Source of the DNA: Prochlorococcus sp. AG-347-K20
Lineage (GTDB): Bacteria > Cyanobacteriota > Cyanobacteriia > PCC-6307 > Cyanobiaceae
DNA: 64,000 nucleotides
Assembly: GCA_003281315.1 (NCBI GenBank)
Contig: QCCH01000003.1
Location: 62,001 to 126,000, forward strand
Reading direction: 5' to 3'
Both the position numbers and the translations under genes were made by a program. The notes beneath the pieces are model-generated. The model saw nothing but the letters and a program-made list of their open reading frames with translations, was not told where the DNA came from and made no database searches. Below are positions 51,016 through 60,568 of this stretch, piece by piece (position 1 is the stretch's first letter; each line of letters begins with the position of its first letter).

Positions 51016-53000
51016 GATGTTACAGCAGATCTTCTTCTTCTTGTTCTACCTTCAAATGAATCTTCTGTAGTAGTCTGAGCTGATAGATTCTGTGAAACTT
51101 TTTGACTTTTTTGGGAAGTTTGTGGGTTATTTGAACTATTGGGATGATTATTGTTTGATTTCTTATGGAAATTATTATTATTTCTATTTCTATGGGAAAA
51201 TTTTTGATCTTCGGTAATCTTTGGAATATAAGCACGAGTTCCACTTGGAGCAGGTTGAACTAAACACAAAATAAGTGGTTCAACTTGCAATTCTCTTCTC
51301 ATTCTTCTCGATAAACCATTTTCAATTTCTCTTTGTACACCTATCCAATCTACTTCAAAATTATTCGGCCCAGTTTGCCTGGATAATTGTTTCCATCTAT
51401 TTTCTAAGACCCAGCTTATTTCTCGTTCTGTCCACATAGACATTTTTCTTGGCTCTGCAGTCGTAACAACTCCTCTTAAATTAACTCTGGGAGGCGCAAC
51501 CATCTTCCCATCTGTACTTATAGGAGCTAAAACAGTTACTACACCATCCCCAGCTAATTGCTGCCTTTCCTTTAACACTCGAGCATCTACTATCCCATTT
51601 CGTGAGTTATCAAGAAGTTCAACACCAGCTTTTACAGGATCACCTTTTTGAATAGAATTAGGTGTTAACTCAACTACGTCTCCATTTTCAATAATTAAAA
51701 TATTATCTTTTGGAACCCCCATAGTTTGAGCACTCTTTCCATGACAAACAAGCATTCTATGTTCTCCATGCACAGGAACAAAAAACTTAGGTTTTGCGAG
51801 TGCCAACATTAATTTTTGATCCTCTTGAAAACCATGACCAGAAACATGAATATTCTCACCCTTTCCATAAACAACCTTTGCTCCTAGTTTCATTAATCTA
51901 TCTATTGTATTAACAACAGAAATAGTATTACCAGGAATTGGGCTGGCTGAAAATATTACAGTATCAGTAGTCTTAAGACGTACATGCTGATGCTCACCAC
52001 GAGATATTCTGCTTAACGCTGCTAGGGGCTCTCCTTGACTTCCAGTCATTAATAATAAAGTCTCTCTATCTGGCAAATCTCTAATTTGCTTGATAGGTAC
52101 AAATAAATCATCTGGGCATTTCATATAACCAATATCTCTAGCCTTAGCAATAACATTTATCATCGATCTACCTAACAAACCGACCTTTCTTCCATGTTTC
52201 ATAGCCAACTCTAAGATCATTGTCACTCTATGAACAGAACTAGCAAAAGTAGTAAGAATAACTCGTTCTTTTGCCTCTGCAATATGTTTTTCTAAAGAAG
52301 GATAGATAGTCTTCTCAGAGGGACAAAAACCTGGAACTTCGGCATTAGTCGAATCACTGAACATGCATAAAACTCCCTTCTCTCCGTAATGCACCATTCT
52401 TTCAATATCAAATTGCTCTCCATCTACTGGCATATGATCAAACTTAAAATCGCCCGTGAAAATAATTGTGCCAACAGGTGTTGTAACCGCTAAAGAAAAA
52501 CTATCGCAAATAGAATGGGTATTTCGAATAAATTCAACAGAAAAATGTTGTCCTACTTTTACAACATCTCTTGGATTTACTGTCTGTATAGTTGTTCTAT
52601 CAGATACCCCTGCTTCCTCCATTTTTCCTCTAAGCATTGACATTGCAAGTCTTGGGCCATAAATAATCGGAATATTAAAGTGCTTTAGATGATGAGAAAT
52701 ACCTCCAATGTGATCTTCATGCCCGTGAGTGACAATCATTCCTTTTATTCTTCTTTGATTTTCTTTTAAAAAAGTTGTATCAGGCATAACAACGTTTACG
52801 CCATGCATACCATCAGATGGGAAAGCTAGGCCAGCATCAACAAGCATTAATTCATCACCATATTCAAAAACGCAAGTATTTTTTCCTATTTCATGTAGTC
52901 CTCCAAGAGGTATTACTCGTAGAGCTGGCGTATTACTTTTAGATCTAGATGAATCATGAGTATTAGATCTATTTACAGTTGAATTTGTAATTGATTGCAT
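51012..53000 (-). CDS. rnj: Ribonuclease J
   Basis: Exo/endoribonuclease of the metallo-beta-lactamase/beta-CASP class, partner of RNase E in cyanobacterial RNA decay. The metal motif HGHEDHIGG (92-100), GDFKFDH, GSQGEPLAAL and HGE motifs are present. A low-complexity tail (about 594-662) rich in Asn, Ser and His ends in RTRRRRSAVTS (652-662), a basic end not seen in bacillary RNase J. 662 residues. It lies 80 bases after dapA and overlaps tilS by 4 bases. The N-terminus (about 25 residues) is Ser/Asn-rich. Confidence 0.94.
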   Translation of the reverse strand: MQSITNSTVNRSNTHDSSRSKSNTPALRVIPLGGLHEIGKNTCVFEYGDELMLVDAGLAFPSDGMHGVNVVMPDTTFLKENQRRIKGMIVTHGHEDHIGGISHHLKHFNIPIIYGPRLAMSMLRGKMEEAGVSDRTTIQTVNPRDVVKVGQHFSVEFIRNTHSICDSFSLAVTTPVGTIIFTGDFKFDHMPVDGEQFDIERMVHYGEKGVLCMFSDSTNAEVPGFCPSEKTIYPSLEKHIAEAKERVILTTFASSVHRVTMILELAMKHGRKVGLLGRSMINVIAKARDIGYMKCPDDLFVPIKQIRDLPDRETLLLMTGSQGEPLAALSRISRGEHQHVRLKTTDTVIFSASPIPGNTISVVNTIDRLMKLGAKVVYGKGENIHVSGHGFQEDQKLMLALAKPKFFVPVHGEHRMLVCHGKSAQTMGVPKDNILIIENGDVVELTPNSIQKGDPVKAGVELLDNSRNGIVDARVLKERQQLAGDGVVTVLAPISTDGKMVAPPRVNLRGVVTTAEPRKMSMWTEREISWVLENRWKQLSRQTGPNNFEVDWIGVQREIENGLSRRMRRELQVEPLILCLVQPAPSGTRAYIPKITEDQKFSHRNRNNNNFHKKSNNNHPNSSNNPQTSQKSQKVSQNLSAQTTTEDSFEGRTRRRRSAVTS

Positions 53001-53080
53001 AATTTTGAAATTTATGTAGGCCTGCTTGTAATCAAATAAGGTTTATTTAAATTTAATTATCAAGTGAAATATAATCCCTA

Positions 53081-53983
53081 TTATAAGGAATTCAGGATAA
53101 AAGATAGTTGCTTTTTCATGTCATTGGATAAAGGTGACAAAGGACTTCTAGGATTACCTACATCCCATCCCGATAGCTCCAAAGCAGCCTTAATTGGTAT
53201 TGGATTAGTAGTCATAAAGAGTGCTTTGAAAAGAGGCTGAAGTTTTTCATGAATAGCAAGAGCATTGGAAACCTTTCCACTTTGAAAAGAATGAATCATC
53301 TCTTTCAATTGCAATCCAACTAAATGACTTGCAACACTTACTACTCCTACAGCACCTACAGATAACATTGGAAGCAACAATGAATCGTCGCCACTATATA
53401 CAGAGAGTGCGGAGCCACAAATAGCTCTTAGTTCTGTTACTTCTTCTATTCTACCGCTTGCAGCTTTAATACTGAGAATATTTGAGAAATCCATAAGTTT
53501 CTTCACAGTATCAGGTAATAAATTGCATCCAGTCCTGCCAGGAATGTTATAGAGCATAAGAGGCAAATCCTTTGCAGATTTAGCAATAGAACTAAAATGT
53601 TTATAAAGACCTTCTTGAGGCGGCTTATTGTAATAAGGAACAACGACCAAAGCGCCGTCGGCACCAGAGTCGTAGGCTTTTTTTGTAGCTTCCACAGCTT
53701 CGCTTGTACAATTGCTACCAGTGCCAACTATTACTTTACAGCTTGCATCCAAAGATCCTTTTACCGCAATAAATAAATCATGCTGTTCGGCCCATGAAAG
53801 AGTCGGAGATTCTCCAGTAGTACCGCACAACACAATTCCGTCGGAACCGTTCTCAAAAAGATAATTTGAAAGTTTTATAGCTAGTTCATAATCTACCTCT
53901 CCATTCTCAGTGAATGGAGTAACCATTGCAGTCAATATTTTTCCAAATAGTGGATTATTACACTCAGTTTTGTCTGTAATCAT
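53081..53983 (-). CDS. dapA: 4-hydroxy-tetrahydrodipicolinate synthase
   Basis: First step of the lysine branch, condensing pyruvate with aspartate semialdehyde. CGTTGES (53-59) carries the conserved threonines, Y145 sits in LYNIPGRTG, and the Schiff-base lysine is K173 in LSIKAASGR. 300 residues, standard. It overlaps asd by 4 bases, which produces its substrate, and precedes rnj by 80 bases. Confidence 0.97.
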   Translation of the reverse strand: MITDKTECNNPLFGKILTAMVTPFTENGEVDYELAIKLSNYLFENGSDGIVLCGTTGESPTLSWAEQHDLFIAVKGSLDASCKVIVGTGSNCTSEAVEATKKAYDSGADGALVVVPYYNKPPQEGLYKHFSSIAKSAKDLPLMLYNIPGRTGCNLLPDTVKKLMDFSNILSIKAASGRIEEVTELRAICGSALSVYSGDDSLLLPMLSVGAVGVVSVASHLVGLQLKEMIHSFQSGKVSNALAIHEKLQPLFKALFMTTNPIPIKAALELSGWDVGNPRSPLSPLSNDMKKQLSFILNSL

Positions 53984-55011
53984 TTTTTTGGAATTAATAA
54001 CTCAGCTATTTGAACAGCATTCAGAGCTGCTCCTTTTCTTATTTGATCTCCACATAACCATAATTCTAATCCATGAGGCTGACTTATATCAGTTCTTAGC
54101 CTGCCAACAGCTACATTATCCCTTCCCATAACGTCATTTGGCATAGGAAATCTATTATTTTTGTAATCCTCAATAACTTCAATTCCAGGAGATTTTTTTA
54201 ATTCTTCAAGAGCATCTTTAGGATCAACTACATCGGCAAATTCAATATTGATCGATTCAGAATGTGCTCTCAGTACTGGGACTCGAACACATGTAGCAGA
54301 GAGCTTTAAATCAGCAATATTTAATATTTTCCTTGTCTCATTAACCATTTTCATCTCTTCTTCACAGTAATTATTTGAAAGCATAGGGGAATTATGTAAA
54401 AACAAATTAAAAGCAAGGGGGTATGGCAAAACTTCACTTTTTTGAGGATTTCCTTGAAGATATTGTTCAGTTAAAAGTTTTAGTTCCTCCATCGCCAGTT
54501 GGCCTGCACCACTGACAGATTGATATGTTGAGACAATAACTCTTTGAATAGTCGAAAGTTTGTTTAATGGAGCTAAAACTAATGTCAACAAAATGGTAGT
54601 GCAGTTTGGATTCGCTATTACCCCATCATGATTAAGTACGTCACTAGCATTAACTTCAGGGACTATAAGGGGAACGTTCTTATCTAATCTGAAAGCACTT
54701 GAATTATCTATCAGTAAAGCATTTTGATCAATAATGGTAGACAACCATTTTTTTGAAATACTTCCGCCAGCTGAAGCCAAAACTAAATCAAGATTCTTAA
54801 ATTCTTCCTTAGTTGTTTTTTTTGTAACTAATTCTTCATCTTTCCAAATAATTTTTTTTCCTTCCGACCGCTCTGATGAAAGCAAAACCAATTCTGATAT
54901 TGGGAAATCACGTTGTTCAAGAATTTTTAGCAATTCAGATCCCACAGCACCTGAAGAACCTAAAACAGCAACTTTTAATGGCCTATTAGGCAAATACGGA
55001 GATTGTCTCAC
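53980..55011 (-). CDS. asd: Aspartate-semialdehyde dehydrogenase
   Basis: Reduces aspartyl phosphate to aspartate semialdehyde. The NADPH-binding [17 protein letters not shown] lies near residues 14-30 and the catalytic Cys is C137 in [28 protein letters not shown] and the late [19 protein letters not shown] are typical. 343 residues; the start is a GTG. Its stop overlaps the dapA start by 4 bases. Confidence 0.97.
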   Translation of the reverse strand: MRQSPYLPNRPLKVAVLGSSGAVGSELLKILEQRDFPISELVLLSSERSEGKKIIWKDEELVTKKTTKEEFKNLDLVLASAGGSISKKWLSTIIDQNALLIDNSSAFRLDKNVPLIVPEVNASDVLNHDGVIANPNCTTILLTLVLAPLNKLSTIQRVIVSTYQSVSGAGQLAMEELKLLTEQYLQGNPQKSEVLPYPLAFNLFLHNSPMLSNNYCEEEMKMVNETRKILNIADLKLSATCVRVPVLRAHSESINIEFADVVDPKDALEELKKSPGIEVIEDYKNNRFPMPNDVMGRDNVAVGRLRTDISQPHGLELWLCGDQIRKGAALNAVQIAELLIPKK

Positions 55012-55082
55012 ACTTTAAAATGATTTTTATAAATAGATTGACTATTTTTTTTACTTTATCAAAAAATTAACTTTCAAGGAAA

Positions 55083-55095
55083 TCACATAATGTGA
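55083..55095. repeat. 13-bp palindrome between asd and tig
   Basis: TCACATAATGTGA is a perfect inverted repeat (6 bp per arm with one central base) in the 124-base gap between the divergent asd and tig genes. It does not fit the CRP, NtcA or cyanobacterial LexA consensus. It may be an operator or chance. Confidence 0.3.
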
Positions 55096-55135
55096 AATAA
55101 TTAAGATTCGGCTCATAGTAATAACTTAGAAAAAC

Positions 55136-56569
55136 ATGGCTAAAGATGCACTAATAGTCAAAACAACTCCTCTGCCTCAAAGTAGAATTTCATTCGAATT
55201 GGAGATACCATCTGAGACATGCAAAACGTGTGTAAATGAAACAATCAGTTCTATCAGTCGTTCGGCTAAAATTCCGGGATTTAGACTTGGTAAGATTCCT
55301 AAACAAGTCTTAATCCAAAGAATTGGTATCACACAATTACATGCTTCTGCTCTGGAAAAAATTATTGATAAATCATGGCAAGAAGCGTTAAAAATAAAAT
55401 CTATAGAGCCACTAAGTGAGCCAGAATTGGTAGATGGATTTGAATCTTTACTTGCAAAGTTTAGTCCTGAAAAATCACTTAAGGTTACTCTTCAAACTGA
55501 TGTTGCCCCAGAATTAAAACTTAAAAAATCCAAAGGACTAAGTGTTGAAATATCAAAGACAAAGTTTGATCCTAAGTCAATAGATGAAGCTCTAGAAAAA
55601 TCTAGAAATCAGTTTGCAAACATTATTCCAGTTAGTAATAGAGCAGCAAAATTAGGAGATATTGCTGTAGTTAGTTTCAAAGGAAAATATAAAGATTCTG
55701 GTAAAGAGATTGATGGTGGAACAAGTGAATCAATGGATCTTGAGTTAGAAAAGAACAAAATGATTCCCGGTTTCGTTGAGGGAATCGTGAAGATGAAAAT
55801 TGGTGATACTAAAACACTTAACCTTAAATTTCCTGATGATTATTCTCATGAGGATTCAAGAGGCAAAGAAGCAATTTTTGAAGTAAATCTTAAGGATCTT
55901 AAGGAAAAAGAATTGCCTGAACTTAATGACGATTTTGCAAAACAGTCTGGCAACAAAGAATCATTAAAAGAGTTAAAGAAAGATATTGAAAAGCAACTTA
56001 AAGACAATTTTGAAAAAACTCAAAAAGATATCAAAATTGAAGCTTTATTAGATGCCTTAACAAACGAATTGGTTGCTGAAATTCCAAAATCTATGATTGA
56101 TATAGAAGTGAGGCATAATATTGAACAAACCGCTCAAAGATTTGCTCAACAAGGTCTTGATGTAAAATCTACTTTCACTCCGGAATTAGTTAAGTCATTA
56201 GCAGAGTCCACAAGGCCTCAAGCTGAAAAAAATGTTCAAAGAAATTTAGCTTTAAAAGCATTAGCTGAAAAAGAAAATATAGCAGTTGAGAAAGATGAAA
56301 TTAATTTAAAAATGAAAGATTATGAAGATGCAATCTCTCAATCTTCAAAACAAATAGATATTAAAAAATTAACAGAAGTAGTAAGTAACGATCTACTCAA
56401 AGAAAAATTAATAATTTGGCTTGAAGAAAATTCTGAAGTAAAAGAAAAAACTACAAAAACTTCTAAAGCCGCCAAAACCCCTAAAACTAAAAAAGCGACA
56501 AGAACTGCGACGAAAACTACAAAAACTTCTAAAACAACAAAAACTTCAAATAAAAAAGAAAAAAAATAA
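55136..56569 (+). CDS. tig: Trigger factor with basic C-terminal tail
   Basis: Ribosome-bound chaperone and peptidyl-prolyl isomerase. The ribosome-binding GFRLGKIPK motif (48-56), an FKBP-type PPIase domain (about 165-250, GDIAVVSFKGKYKDSG) and a helical C-terminal chaperone domain are present. About 39 extra residues (439-477) form a Lys/Thr/Ser repeat tail of about 14 lysines. 477 residues, about 45 more than E. coli TF. It starts the tig-clpP-clpX run, with 65 bases to clpP. Confidence 0.95.
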   Translation: MAKDALIVKTTPLPQSRISFELEIPSETCKTCVNETISSISRSAKIPGFRLGKIPKQVLIQRIGITQLHASALEKIIDKSWQEALKIKSIEPLSEPELVDGFESLLAKFSPEKSLKVTLQTDVAPELKLKKSKGLSVEISKTKFDPKSIDEALEKSRNQFANIIPVSNRAAKLGDIAVVSFKGKYKDSGKEIDGGTSESMDLELEKNKMIPGFVEGIVKMKIGDTKTLNLKFPDDYSHEDSRGKEAIFEVNLKDLKEKELPELNDDFAKQSGNKESLKELKKDIEKQLKDNFEKTQKDIKIEALLDALTNELVAEIPKSMIDIEVRHNIEQTAQRFAQQGLDVKSTFTPELVKSLAESTRPQAEKNVQRNLALKALAEKENIAVEKDEINLKMKDYEDAISQSSKQIDIKKLTEVVSNDLLKEKLIIWLEENSEVKEKTTKTSKAAKTPKTKKATRTATKTTKTSKTTKTSNKKEKK

Positions 56570-56634
56570 TTTATGAAATTTCCTACTAATTAAACAAAAA
56601 CCCCTTAAATTATTTATAAGTCAAAAACTAATTT

Positions 56635-57279
56635 GTGAACTCAGAAAAAAAACATTTAATTCAAAGCTCAATAAGTTCTTACGAAAGTAATAATAAAACT
56701 TTTGCGGCTGTTCCTACCGTTATAGAACAATCAGGGAGAGGAGAAAGGGCTTTTGATATATATTCAAGGCTATTGAGGGAAAGAATAATTTTTTTAGGTA
56801 CTGGAATTAATGATCAAGTATCTGACTCACTTGTTGCACAATTATTATTTCTTGAAGCGGAAGATCCCGAAAAAGACATACAAATATATATCAATTCTCC
56901 TGGAGGCTCAGTAACTGCGGGAATGGCCATATACGATACTATGCAACAAATATCCCCTGATGTTGTGACAATATGCTTTGGAGTAGCGGCAAGTATGGGT
57001 GCATTTCTTCTTTCTGGAGGAGCAAAGGGGAAAAGATTGGCTTTACCTAATTCTAGAATTATGATTCATCAACCTCTAGGAGGTGCACAAGGTCAAGCAG
57101 TAGAGATTGAAATACAAGCTAAAGAAATACTTTTTCTCAAGAAAACATTAAATTCACTTTTAGCTGAACATACTGGTCAACCTTTAGAAAAAATTAATGA
57201 AGATACAGAAAGAGATTACTTTTTATCCCCCTCAGAAGCAGTCGAATATGGATTAATTGATAAAGTTATCAAAAAGTGA
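56635..57279 (+). CDS. clpP: ClpP protease proteolytic subunit
   Basis: Serine protease of the Clp complex. The triad is S120 in [10 protein letters not shown]145 in [10 protein letters not shown] and D194 in TERDYFLSP. 214 residues including a longer N-terminus. The start is a GTG with no ATG close by. Placement upstream of clpX suggests this is the ClpP paralog working with ClpX rather than the ClpC-associated ClpP3/ClpR. Part of the tig-clpP-clpX cluster. Confidence 0.96.
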   Translation: MNSEKKHLIQSSISSYESNNKTFAAVPTVIEQSGRGERAFDIYSRLLRERIIFLGTGINDQVSDSLVAQLLFLEAEDPEKDIQIYINSPGGSVTAGMAIYDTMQQISPDVVTICFGVAASMGAFLLSGGAKGKRLALPNSRIMIHQPLGGAQGQAVEIEIQAKEILFLKKTLNSLLAEHTGQPLEKINEDTERDYFLSPSEAVEYGLIDKVIKK

Positions 57280-57384
57280 CAAGGGGTTCTGATTTTTTAA
57301 GAATATGATGACGAATCGATATTTATGAGCAATCCTAGTGAATAGGGAATATTTAACACCTTTCACTTTAAAAACTTATAATCG

Positions 57385-58752
57385 ATGGCTAAATTCGACG
57401 CCCATCTTAAATGTTCATTTTGCGGGAAGTCACAAGACCAAGTAAGAAAGCTTATAGCTGGTCCTGGGGTTTATATCTGTGATGAGTGCATAGACCTTTG
57501 TAATGAGATTCTCGATGAAGAACTACTTGATAATCAAGCGAACACAAACAACTCTCCACAAGTAAAAAAGAAATTACCAACTGATAATCCCAAAAAATCT
57601 GTTCCTTTAGAATTAACCTCAATTCCTAAGCCATTAGAAATAAAAAGTTTTCTAGATAATCAAGTTGTTGGACAAGAATCTGCAAAAAAAATATTATCAG
57701 TAGCCGTGTACAATCACTACAAGCGATTAGCTTGGAAAGTTAAAGAGGACAGTAAAAATAGCAATTCAACTGATTCACAAGCAACTAAATTACAAAAATC
57801 AAATATTTTACTCATCGGCCCTACTGGAAGTGGAAAAACATTATTGGCGCAAACTTTAGCAGAGTTTTTAGATGTTCCTTTTGCAGTAGCTGATGCAACG
57901 ACTTTAACAGAAGCTGGATATGTTGGGGAAGATGTTGAAAACATACTTTTAAGACTTCTACAGAAATCAGAAATGAATGTAGAACTAGCTCAAAAAGGAA
58001 TTATTTATATTGATGAAATAGATAAAATTGCAAGAAAAAGCGAGAATCCTTCAATTACTAGAGATGTCTCCGGTGAAGGGGTACAGCAAGCATTACTAAA
58101 AATGCTTGAAGGAACAATTGCTAATGTGCCACCTCAAGGCGGAAGAAAACATCCTTATCATGACTGCATCCAAATTGATACGAGTCAAATACTATTTATT
58201 TGTGGGGGAGCTTTTATAGGTTTAGAGGATATCGTTCAAAAGCGTATGGGTAAACACTCTATCGGATTTACCACCAATTCAGATCAAAACAAAGTTGATC
58301 CAAAAAAAATAGTAGACCCAAGAGATTCCCTGAAAAATTTAGAATTAGATGACTTAGTGAAATATGGCCTAATTCCAGAATTTATTGGAAGAATTCCGGT
58401 TTGTGCTGTATTAGATCGTCTTACTAAAGAAACTTTAGAATCTATTTTGACTCAACCAAGAGATGCATTAGTAAAGCAATTCAAAACTTTGTTAAGTATG
58501 GATAATGTTGAATTATCATTTGAGCCTGATTCTGTTGAAGCGATAGCAAATGAAGCATACAAAAGAAAAACAGGTGCAAGAGCATTAAGATCAATAATTG
58601 AAGAGCTAATGCTAGACATAATGTACACTTTGCCTTCTGAAGAAAATGTAAAAGAATTCACAATTACGAAAAAAATGGTAGATAATTTGTTCTCATCTAA
58701 AATTGTTAAACTACCTTCAGGATCAAAAAGAATCATTAAAGAGTCTGCATAA
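57385..58752 (+). CDS. clpX: Clp protease ATPase ClpX
   Basis: Unfoldase that feeds substrates to ClpP. Zinc-binding N-domain: CSFCGKSQ and CDECIDLC with four cysteines (about 10-40). Walker A GPTGSGKT (145-152), Walker [11 protein letters not shown], the GYVG pore loop ([11 protein letters not shown]), and the sensor-2 [10 protein letters not shown]. 455 residues, typical. 105 bases after clpP with no obvious gene between; dnaX follows after 57 bases. Confidence 0.97.
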   Translation: MAKFDAHLKCSFCGKSQDQVRKLIAGPGVYICDECIDLCNEILDEELLDNQANTNNSPQVKKKLPTDNPKKSVPLELTSIPKPLEIKSFLDNQVVGQESAKKILSVAVYNHYKRLAWKVKEDSKNSNSTDSQATKLQKSNILLIGPTGSGKTLLAQTLAEFLDVPFAVADATTLTEAGYVGEDVENILLRLLQKSEMNVELAQKGIIYIDEIDKIARKSENPSITRDVSGEGVQQALLKMLEGTIANVPPQGGRKHPYHDCIQIDTSQILFICGGAFIGLEDIVQKRMGKHSIGFTTNSDQNKVDPKKIVDPRDSLKNLELDDLVKYGLIPEFIGRIPVCAVLDRLTKETLESILTQPRDALVKQFKTLLSMDNVELSFEPDSVEAIANEAYKRKTGARALRSIIEELMLDIMYTLPSEENVKEFTITKKMVDNLFSSKIVKLPSGSKRIIKESA

Positions 58753-58809
58753 AATTAGAGTTTAATTTTTTTAATTGAATTCCTAATTTTTCTAATTAAT
58801 GAAAAATAA

Positions 58810-60567
58810 ATGCCAAATATACATAAGCCTTTTCATCAAAAATATAGACCAAACAACTTAGACGAACTGGTTGGGCAAAAATTTATATCCATTACACTCA
58901 AACAAGCTCTATTAACAAAAAAAATTGCTCCTGCATATCTTTTTAATGGTCCAAGAGGCACTGGAAAAACATCAAGTGCAAGAATATTTGCGAAATCTCT
59001 AAATTGTCAGGCATTCGACCAACCTACGATAACTCCTTGTTGTAAATGTGACTTATGTAGGCAAATTACAGATGGGAGCGCTCTAGATATTATCGAGATT
59101 GATGCAGCATCAAATACAGGAGTAGAAAATATAAGAGAAATTATAGAAAGAGCGAGATTTGCACCTACTCAAGCGAGATGGAAAGTCTATGTAATTGATG
59201 AATGTCATATGCTTTCAACGGCAGCTTCAAATGCTTTACTAAAAACTATTGAAGAACCGCCCTCAAGAGTTGTATTTATACTTGCGACGACAAATCCTGA
59301 GAGAGTATTAAATACAATAAAAAGTAGATGCCAAAAGTTTGATTTTAGAAGAATAAGCCCTAGTGATATTTTTCAACATTTATCAGAAATCGCCGAAAAA
59401 GAATCCATTAAGTACGAAGTTCAGGCGTTAAAAATGATTGCAAAAAGGTCTAATGGAGGTATGAGAGATGCACAAAGCCTCCTTGAACAATTAAATCTTT
59501 TACCAGAAGGGATAACAATTAATAATATCCAAAACCTCCTAGGAGAAGTATCCGAAAGTGAATTAACAAATCTGATTAAATCATTGGTTGAGAATAATCC
59601 AGAGTCATTAATTGACACCTGCAACAAATTATATGATGCCGGAAACGAACCTCTTCAAATAATTATCGGATTATTGAATATAACAAGAGATCTACTATTA
59701 CACACTACAAATAATAAATATTCAGATCTTTACTATACGTCTGATGAATTTCGAGATGAGTTAGATAAAATCTCAAAAACAATAAATAAATCAACAATAA
59801 TTAATTGGCATAATAATCTGAGAAATATTGAATATCAAATCAAATCAAGTGATAATCCAAGGCTTTGGTTTGAAATACATTTAACTGGTCTTCTGGATAG
59901 TCAAGAGATAAATAGTTTTGAAAATAAACAAGAAAGTAAAAATAATACGACTGAGGAGAAGCATGAAAGTAGAAAAAACATTCCAATTAATAAAGAAAAT
60001 ATTTCAGATGAGATTCCAAAACCAAGTATCCAAGAAGAGATATCTCACAAGGAATTGGTCGAAAAAAAAGACGAAAAATTAGAAAAATTTGAAGTTCTTG
60101 AAAAAGAAAGTATTGAAAATATTTCTGAAAATAACCAAAATAATCCTGGATCAAATTTAAAAGATAAATGGGAATTAATTCTTTCTAAAGTCGAGTTACC
60201 ATCAACAAGAATGTTACTTTCACAACAAGCCGAACTTGAAAGTTTTGATTCGGAGAAAATCACAATTGCATTATCTCCAAACTGGGAAAGTATGATAAAA
60301 AGCAGAAAAGTTATAATTGAAAATACTGTAAAAAAGATATTTGGAGATGGAATAATACTTAATTTTTCAACCAAACAATTAAATAAAAGTAACCCAACAA
60401 ACACTCCAGAAATAACCCAAAATAAAGTAAATAATTTCCGACCAATAAAAAAAATAGATCAAAAAACTAATTCGTCAACAAAAATATCTAACGAGGAAAC
60501 TTATGATGATAGTTCAAAAAACTTAGCAAATTTTTTTAATGGAGAAATTATAGACCTTGATGAATAA
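58810..60567 (+). CDS. dnaX: DNA polymerase III gamma/tau subunit
   Basis: Clamp-loader ATPase. Walker A GPRGTGKT (47-54), a zinc module CCKCDLC (about 76-82), Walker B VYVIDECHML (about 126-135), and sensor LATTNPERVL are present. The C-terminal region (about 370-585) is acidic and low complexity and ends LDE. An A8 run at 60062-60069 (codons 418-420) could yield a short gamma form by slippage. No intein, unlike some cyanobacterial dnaX. 585 residues. The stop is 1 base from the convergent glycosyltransferase stop. Confidence 0.95.
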   Translation: MPNIHKPFHQKYRPNNLDELVGQKFISITLKQALLTKKIAPAYLFNGPRGTGKTSSARIFAKSLNCQAFDQPTITPCCKCDLCRQITDGSALDIIEIDAASNTGVENIREIIERARFAPTQARWKVYVIDECHMLSTAASNALLKTIEEPPSRVVFILATTNPERVLNTIKSRCQKFDFRRISPSDIFQHLSEIAEKESIKYEVQALKMIAKRSNGGMRDAQSLLEQLNLLPEGITINNIQNLLGEVSESELTNLIKSLVENNPESLIDTCNKLYDAGNEPLQIIIGLLNITRDLLLHTTNNKYSDLYYTSDEFRDELDKISKTINKSTIINWHNNLRNIEYQIKSSDNPRLWFEIHLTGLLDSQEINSFENKQESKNNTTEEKHESRKNIPINKENISDEIPKPSIQEEISHKELVEKKDEKLEKFEVLEKESIENISENNQNNPGSNLKDKWELILSKVELPSTRMLLSQQAELESFDSEKITIALSPNWESMIKSRKVIIENTVKKIFGDGIILNFSTKQLNKSNPTNTPEITQNKVNNFRPIKKIDQKTNSSTKISNEETYDDSSKNLANFFNGEIIDLDE

Positions 60568-60568
60568 A

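Noticed and set aside
58810..60567. Possible intein in dnaX, as found in some cyanobacteria
   Set aside because: The motifs from Walker A through the sensor are uninterrupted at normal spacing; no intein blocks.
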